Assembly (NCBI RefSeq): GCF_022458985.1
Contig: NC_061777.1
Span: 12,799,668-12,863,667, forward strand
Length of the DNA: 64,000 nt
Reading direction: 5' to 3'
Source of the DNA: Mugil cephalus
Taxonomy: Eukaryota; Chordata; Actinopteri; Mugiliformes; Mugilidae
Shown: piece by piece, positions 60,801 through 64,000 of the stretch
How the letters are laid out: each line of letters starts with the position of its first letter
How positions within the stretch are numbered: position 1 is the first letter of the stretch
Position numbers and translations under genes: made by a program
Notes under the pieces: model-generated
Told to the model about the DNA's origin: nothing
The model's database searches: none
The model's input: only the letters and a program-made list of their open reading frames with translations

Positions 60801-61506
60801 AAAATGAACATATGGAGGCTCTCGATGCCATTTTAATTACTTAAATGATCAACGGTGTCATACCAGGTACTTTCTGGCTGCGGAGCTGAGAAGGTGAGTC
60901 ATAGATCTCTAGGACCCAGTCGCCTGCTGCCTTCTCGCCCCAACAGTGGGTGGTCATAAACTCCCAGTTTTTAAAACCCTCCATGGAGTGATCAAACAAC
61001 CTGGGGAATCAACAACACAGACGCCATTTAGGAAAACACACACAGGCAAATCACATTAGGTGGAGATAAAACTCAAGTTCAATAGTAGAAGACACAAGCA
61101 CTCAAGAAATTACAATCACAGATTCTAATAAACTGCAGATAAACAGTTTTTGTTGAGTTTATGAACTCTCTGACATCTGACTGGTTGGAAGGTGAATCAC
61201 TCACTCATAGTTTCTAAATATTACCACTGCAACAGCAACGTCCAAAATTAGGCTACACAATTCAGGCAGGCATGTTCCTTCAGGTGTGATAACTAAACTA
61301 ATGACTCAGCTTCGTACCTGTTGGCAAGCAGCTGAGACTTGGTCCCTGAGGGTGAGGTCAGGTTGATTGACAGGTCCCCACGGCGAGGGTGTGTAATCGT
61401 AATACGCACGACTACGTGCTCCAGGTAGATCACGTGGTGGTTGGGGTTGTCGGTGCAGCCTGTGGCCTTGTACACCGAGCGGACAGCGTGCTCTGGACGG
61501 ATCGTT
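31318..61506 (-). CDS. pcsk5: Proprotein convertase subtilisin/kexin type 5, long form, 3' part
   Basis: Secretory-pathway serine protease that cleaves precursors after paired basic residues. Only the C-terminal part lies here; pro- and catalytic domains are beyond 64,000. The 26 exons, in transcript order, are: 61,318-61,506; 60,864-61,000; 60,366-60,488; 60,034-60,136; 57,069-57,262; 54,694-54,778; 52,861-52,964; 52,614-52,752; 51,462-51,577; 43,272-43,374; 42,914-43,050; 40,990-41,190; 39,679-39,741; 35,946-36,006; 35,714-35,859; 35,254-35,460; 34,999-35,082; 34,659-34,845; 34,350-34,564; 33,608-33,850; 33,275-33,508; 32,975-33,155; 32,666-32,883; 32,425-32,525; 32,088-32,298; 31,318-31,733. 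All phases agree, giving 1,398 codons plus stop with no break. Layout: P domain, about 20 furin-like Cys-rich repeats, membrane anchor, acidic tail. All introns are GT-AG except one GC-AG after 33,608. The repeats tether PC5 to heparan sulphate and TIMP complexes at the cell surface (family knowledge). Confidence 0.95.
32088..43374 (-). CDS. pcsk5: PCSK5 long-form-specific furin-like repeats
   Basis: Sixteen exons, each carrying one or parts of several Cys-rich modules, for example '[14 protein letters not shown]', '[11 protein letters not shown]', '[17 protein letters not shown]', 'CQEGAYVF', '[19 protein letters not shown]', '[16 protein letters not shown]', '[14 protein letters not shown]', '[20 protein letters not shown]', '[16 protein letters not shown]' and '[18 protein letters not shown]'. 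The repeats follow the mammalian PC5B order closely. Two exons are very short (61 and 63 nt) and were found by phase and homology. The exon 33,608-33,850 ends at a GC donor. The last exon of the block (32,088-32,298) has 'CLRCCGN' and 'RECCDC', the paired-Cys module just before the membrane. Confidence 0.92.
33596..33611 (-). other. pcsk5: Non-canonical GC splice donor in PCSK5
   Basis: The exon starting at 33,850 must end at 'tgccaag' followed by 'gcgggg' to stay in phase with the next exon ('ATTGTGAC...' from 33,508) and to give the conserved 'ECQDCDASC' order. No GT is available at or within several bases of this point. GC-AG introns make up a small share of vertebrate introns, but the usual strong AG|GCAAGT context is not present here. 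Confidence 0.65.
36007..39678 (-). other. pcsk5: PCSK5 intron with MITE and CpG-richer segment
   Basis: Between coding exons 39,679-39,741 and 35,946-36,006. Holds a MITE at about 36,058-36,399, a poly(G) run near 37,520 and a segment (about 37,660-39,130) that is richer in CpG than neighbouring introns and free of recognisable repeats. Open frames there are short and match nothing I know. Confidence 0.5.
36058..36399. mobile_element. MITE family A, copy 1 (reverse orientation)
   Basis: The left end 'ccaatcagctacgcgattaa' and the right end 'gtcataatgttatgcctgat' correspond to the reversed ends of the elements at 46,145 and 55,485. Shares 'caatattaggatgg' with the complement of 'ccctcctaatattgtg' in the 46-kb copy. 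Non-coding. Confidence 0.6.
41191..42913 (-). other. pcsk5: PCSK5 intron
   Basis: Contains (TG)n at about 42,169-42,199, a short (CA)n at about 42,530 and poly(A) at about 42,838-42,850. Open frames on both strands are low complexity or short. No mobile element with clear ends found. Confidence 0.5.
42169..42199. repeat. (TG)n microsatellite
   Basis: About 15 TG units in a PCSK5 intron. Confidence 0.9.
46145..46616. mobile_element. MITE family A, copy 2
   Basis: Starts 'gatcaggcataacattatga' and ends 'gttttaatgttgtggctgat' plus 'cggcgta', imperfect inverted ends. Internal 'gtgtaggtctcccttgtg' and 'tgttccagtgca' are shared with the 55-kb copy. The open frames across it are not genes. Confidence 0.65.
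47374..47403. repeat. poly(A) run
   Basis: About 30 A in a row on the plus strand. No adjoining LINE or SINE body was recognised. Confidence 0.85.
47881..48072. repeat. Long interrupted (CA)n microsatellite
   Basis: About 75 bases of pure CA, then two near-identical blocks of CA broken by 'ttctctcactctctcac' and 'acatacgcacac'. The block structure shows a local duplication inside the repeat. The 101-codon frame over it is an artefact. Confidence 0.9.
48541..48812. mobile_element. hAT-like MITE
   Basis: The left end 'tagggatgcaccgatac' and the right end 'catcggtacatcccta' are inverted repeats typical of fish hAT-derived miniature elements. Interior non-coding. A clean 8-bp target duplication is not evident. 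Confidence 0.6.
49135..49166. repeat. (GT)n microsatellite
   Basis: About 15 GT units in the possible PC5A 3' UTR. Confidence 0.9.
49874..49989 (-). CDS. pcsk5: PCSK5 alternative last exon (soluble PC5A tail)
   Basis: A phase-compatible acceptor ('atctgtggaaag', AG complement at 49,990-49,991) opens 116 bases coding a 38-residue tail, counting the split first codon, with '[11 protein letters not shown]', '[19 protein letters not shown]' and a stop at 49,874-49,876. These strings match the unique C-terminus of the short, secreted PC5A isoform known in mammals, so use of this exon makes a soluble enzyme without the later repeats and membrane anchor. It lies in the intron between 51,462 and 43,374, where PC5A-specific sequence is found in other vertebrates. 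Strong identification from remembered sequence; transcript support is not visible here. Confidence 0.92.
49990..51461 (-). other. pcsk5: PCSK5 intron upstream of PC5A exon
   Basis: Intron removed to make PC5A. Contains a short (CA)n near 50,055, a GAGA run near 50,283 and otherwise unremarkable sequence. No additional exon seen. Confidence 0.5.
51462..60136 (-). CDS. pcsk5: PCSK5 furin-like repeats shared by both isoforms
   Basis: Six exons (60,034-60,136; 57,069-57,262; 54,694-54,778; 52,861-52,964; 52,614-52,752; 51,462-51,577) encode the first furin-like Cys-rich modules, each with the CxxC...C spacing. Recognisable pieces are '[17 protein letters not shown]', '[18 protein letters not shown]', '[13 protein letters not shown]', '[13 protein letters not shown]' and '[19 protein letters not shown]'. 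The last exon ends in 'CKDG' at a phase-1 donor (GT at 51,460-51,461). It can join either the PC5A exon at 49,989 or the next repeat exon at 43,374. Confidence 0.93.
51767..51804. repeat. (TA)n microsatellite
   Basis: About 19 TA units in the intron between 51,577 and 52,614. A poly(T) run follows at about 52,540-52,565. Nothing else identified in this intron. Confidence 0.9.
52965..54693 (-). other. pcsk5: PCSK5 intron
   Basis: Contains (GT)n at about 53,468-53,495, the SINE-like piece at 54,225-54,320 and an AT-rich block with several TAATTA-type motifs near 54,145-54,185. No exon found. Confidence 0.45.
54225..54320. repeat. tRNA-like (SINE-related) repeat fragment
   Basis: 'gcggctcagatgtaaaagcg' followed by 'ggcagttcaaaccccgtctc' and 'cattgggcaacacactgaac' matches a dispersed fish repeat with a pol III B-box-like segment. 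It cannot fold into a complete tRNA. Confidence 0.45.
55240..55312. repeat. (AGGAG)n pentamer repeat
   Basis: About 14 units of 'gagag' type pentamers with one interruption ('gaaag'). In the PCSK5 intron between 54,778 and 57,069. Strand-asymmetric purine tract. Confidence 0.9.
55485..55946. mobile_element. MITE family A, copy 3
   Basis: Starts 'gatcaggcataacattatga' and ends 'gttttaatgttgtggctcat'. The interior is collinear with the 46,145 copy ('ttgtgtaggtctcccttgtg', 'cttgttccagtgcatcccac'). Non-coding. Confidence 0.65.
55947..57068 (-). other. pcsk5: PCSK5 intron, repeat-poor part
   Basis: No repeat or exon recognised. The part at about 56,690-56,930 mixes AT-rich homeodomain-like motifs with unique sequence and could be a conserved non-coding element; see findings. 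Confidence 0.3.
57263..60033 (-). other. pcsk5: PCSK5 intron
   Basis: Contains a poly(T) run near 58,180, poly(A) at about 58,866-58,880 and a dispersed repeat starting 'agtagggatgggcgatatgg' at about 59,486. No coding exon. Open frames here, including one at 59,539-59,838, are repeat-associated or unsupported. Confidence 0.45.
60366..61506 (-). CDS. pcsk5: PCSK5 P domain exons
   Basis: Three exons encode the P (Homo B) domain that stabilises the subtilisin-like catalytic domain. Exon 61,318-61,506 has '[17 protein letters not shown]', '[20 protein letters not shown]' and '[18 protein letters not shown]'. Exon 60,864-61,000 has '[20 protein letters not shown]' and 'VLEIYDSP'. Exon 60,366-60,488 ends the domain with 'WSLVLYGT' and a linker '[13 protein letters not shown]' into the Cys-rich region. 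Residues match the family without gaps. Upstream of 61,506 the acceptor 'cgtcctccag' leads to an intron extending out of the window. Confidence 0.93.
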
Positions 61507-64000
61507 CTGGAGGACGGGGCGGAAGACGAGAAGGAGGTGAATGTTAGGAGACGTGACGTGTTCAAAGGCAATTTAACCACGGTTCATGGTTGGTTTTGGC
61601 AGCATGAAAACTTGACACTGATGACACTTTACAAGAGTAAATGTGGAAATTGTCGCATTAAGCTAAAGTTAATTTATTAGAGATGCTTGAGATATGAGGT
61701 CTAGGTGCAGTGACCAGTAACTTGGGTTAAGATCAGCCACTGGAAACATTACAGTTCATATGAAAATTACATTGTGTATTTGTGGTTTCAGGGGTGGGGA
61801 GCCGGCCTCGTCCACAGCTGAAAGGAATTAGCTGCTGGAGATCAGATCAGTGGGACCTCAGCCAAACTTCACCTGTACCAGTTGTGTGTTTATTCTTTCA
61901 AGGAACGGCACCGTGGACCGCGCGGCTGCCTCGCTATACACAGTGAAGCCGTGCCAAAAATGCTGCTGCATGCGCAAAAGCCTTTATTAAGATTTAAACC
62001 TCAACCTGCCAAAGGAACCAAGAGCACGATAAGAAAGACAAAGAACATTATTTGCTCTGTCTGTTATGCATGGCTCAGCAGCAGAGAGATCTTTGAACGG
62101 CCAACACAAACATCTGAAGGCCCCCTTGAATAACATCTGGGGTATGAGCTAATGTAGCAGCACTACAGACACGGACAGGTCCAGGAGAGGGGACAATGAG
62201 CGCCGTTGTTTGCCAGCGCGAGACTTTAGAGGAAAACGGTCGCGTGTCGCCCCTGCACAGCGGTCGAGCACCTGAGCCAACGCAACACGTGAACTCTCTG
62301 CAGAAACTGGATAACACGCAGGGTTTACTCACTGTAAACAAAAACAGAGCCGGTGAGTTACACTTGCTGGCAAAAACATATATATAAAACGATTACAATA
62401 GCTACTTTCTCCAGGGTGGTGGGTGGAAAGATAATTACTGCCAGCGAGTTGGGCAGTTTTATCTTGCATTGGAGAACATTTTATTAAATCCCCTGTTGTC
62501 AGGGTTACAATCACAGCAATGACATTTTTTTTTTTTAAACTTGCCAAGTGATGTGAGCACAGATGTTTATCTCTGAGCGGAAAATTACCCCCGAGCCAAT
62601 TATCAGCTGGTATAGATCATCTTCAGTTTTGTGAAAGATGTTTTTTGGAACGGCACACTTGTCAAACTTGGCTCAAGGATTAATTGAGACAAAGTGCAAC
62701 AGAGTGGTTTATTCGATTAGTAAAAAATGTTCCCTTTTGCCATTCAGGCTGCGTGATCCTGGTCCGTGGATCATTAATTGCTGCGATAAATATAATTTTG
62801 TTGTGTGAAAGGGGTAATTTGGCCATCAAGGTGAACCTAACAATTTTCACTGAGAACCGCAGCTCAAATTAACAACATTAGGGAATTAAATGAATCTTCC
62901 TCATATCAATTAGATCAGCGAATTAGCACGACCGGCGCGATAGTGTGTTATTTGTCAAAGCGGCACGTTTTGCTCTCGCATCTTCGCCTAGGGTCATTTC
63001 CATTTCGCAAAGCTGCTGACCAGCTAAAATATGGTCAATATAAACAATTTACATTAAAACTACAAGAAAGAAAAAAAAGCTGTATGAGCTCAAGCAGAAC
63101 TGGCTGAATATGTATTGGAGAGAAAACATGTATCGTCAGCGGTAATGTCTGGAGAGCAGATATAAGAGCTCTGGCTGTTCTCTATGACACTCCACAGATA
63201 ACTGGACCGTACACATGGGACCAGGCACAGCAGATGCACCGCTCATTACCACCAGCCTCACAAGCGCGCACATCACGCAGTTTTCCTGGTGCATACTTCA
63301 AGCGGAGTGCGGAGATCAGACTGCAGCCAGACATTACCAAACGTAGTCCGAGAGGCCAGCCAGAGGGTGTGTGGGAGCGCAGCGCGGAGGTGATGACTGA
63401 ACTTATGTAAAAACCTACACTAGACGCACGACACATGACGCAAACGGTGAACACCCTCGGACGCGCGGACCAGCGAAGCAAAAGACGCACGCACGCAGAA
63501 TACCTGCTTCCAAAACACATGTCTGCGAAAACACCGGGGGCACACGTCTTCTCCTCTGATTGGTTTACTCCCCTCGTCTTACAGTCACAAGCACATTCAT
63601 CACGCATGACACTATACACAAACTCGCTCAGTATTTGGTTTGCAGAGGAGACCGTTTCAGGCTTTTTTTGGGGGGCGGTCTGAAAACTCAATTAAGAATT
63701 GTGTTGCACACGGACCTTTCGCGACTGTTTTGACTTCGTTCCCAAAGCAAAACAAATCAAAGCCTTTTGTTTCCCGACGGCTGCGTTTTGCTTTCGTTCG
63801 GCTGTAATTCTGTTTGAGGACAACGCTGTAAAGCCATTTACATATCTTTTTAAATCAGGGGGGAGACGGAGGATAAAATTATTACGTTATAGTTATTTGT
63901 GTCATGCAACAGCAGAGGTCATTTCTCCATTAGCCAACACGCACTACAAGAGCACGGAGGCCTCAGCGGGACAGCCTCCGAGACAAGCTAGACTTCAGCC
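61507..64000 (-). other. pcsk5: PCSK5 intron toward the catalytic-domain exons
   Basis: From the acceptor of the first P-domain exon to the window end. No further PCSK5 exon (catalytic 'GTSAA'-type Ser segment) found. Repeat-poor, with TAATTA-rich parts near 62,560-62,960. Open frames near 62,100 and 63,200-63,690 match nothing I recognise. Confidence 0.5.

Noticed and set aside
63182-63691. 169-codon minus-strand frame near the window end
   Set aside because: In the PCSK5 orientation but lacking catalytic-domain motifs and PCSK5 similarity; composition looks random.

Overview
The window is vertebrate nuclear DNA, almost certainly from a teleost fish. Genes are split by GT-AG introns. Intergenic and intronic DNA is AT-rich and full of CA/GT microsatellites, L2-type LINE tails, small inverted-repeat elements and other dispersed repeats typical of fish. 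The gene order PRUNE2(+) - GCNT1-like(-) - RFK(+) - PCSK5(-) is the mirror image of the conserved vertebrate block PCSK5-RFK-GCNT1-PRUNE2 (human 9q21).

Positions 1-31,000 hold a tandem segmental duplication with a period of about 17.1 kb. Copy 1 (1 to about 12,061) and copy 2 (17,117 to about 27,280) each contain the 3' end of PRUNE2, a complete four-coding-exon GCNT1-like glycosyltransferase gene on the minus strand, and the 5' part of riboflavin kinase (RFK). The structure fits one event: a PRUNE2...GCNT1...RFK(5') unit was duplicated head-to-tail. This left an RFK fragment in copy 1 fused at about 12,061/12,062 to a 5'-truncated PRUNE2 (BCH domain only, 12,062-17,133), followed by a second GCNT1-like gene and the only complete RFK (25,642-28,171). 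The copy 1 RFK is a pseudogene three times over: about 540 bp of its upstream region and the splice donor of its second exon are deleted, and exons 3-4 are absent. Copy 1 also carries a 2.6-kb DNA transposon (7,077-9,690) with TA flanks and terminal inverted repeats. It is absent from copy 2 and contains a decayed multi-exon coding region unrelated to the neighbouring genes. A 5'-truncated L2-like LINE lies in a PRUNE2 intron (about 13,495-14,720).

Positions 31,318-61,506 hold the 3' two thirds of PCSK5 (proprotein convertase 5/6) on the minus strand. I could assemble 26 coding exons from the P domain through a long series of furin-like cysteine-rich repeats to a transmembrane segment and acidic cytoplasmic tail (the membrane-bound PC5B form). 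Every junction is in phase, giving 1,398 codons without a break. A separate terminal exon at 49,874-49,989 encodes the conserved tail of the soluble short form (PC5A). The pro-domain and catalytic exons lie beyond 64,000. RFK and PCSK5 are convergent, with predicted poly(A) sites only a few hundred bases apart.

The gene products are unrelated in pathway: RFK makes FMN, GCNT1 branches O-glycans in the Golgi, PRUNE2's BCH domain is a signalling/scaffold module and PCSK5 cleaves secreted precursors. Their proximity is ancestral synteny, not an operon. All exon boundaries were read by eye from splice signals, reading phase and remembered family sequences; no alignment or database search was run.
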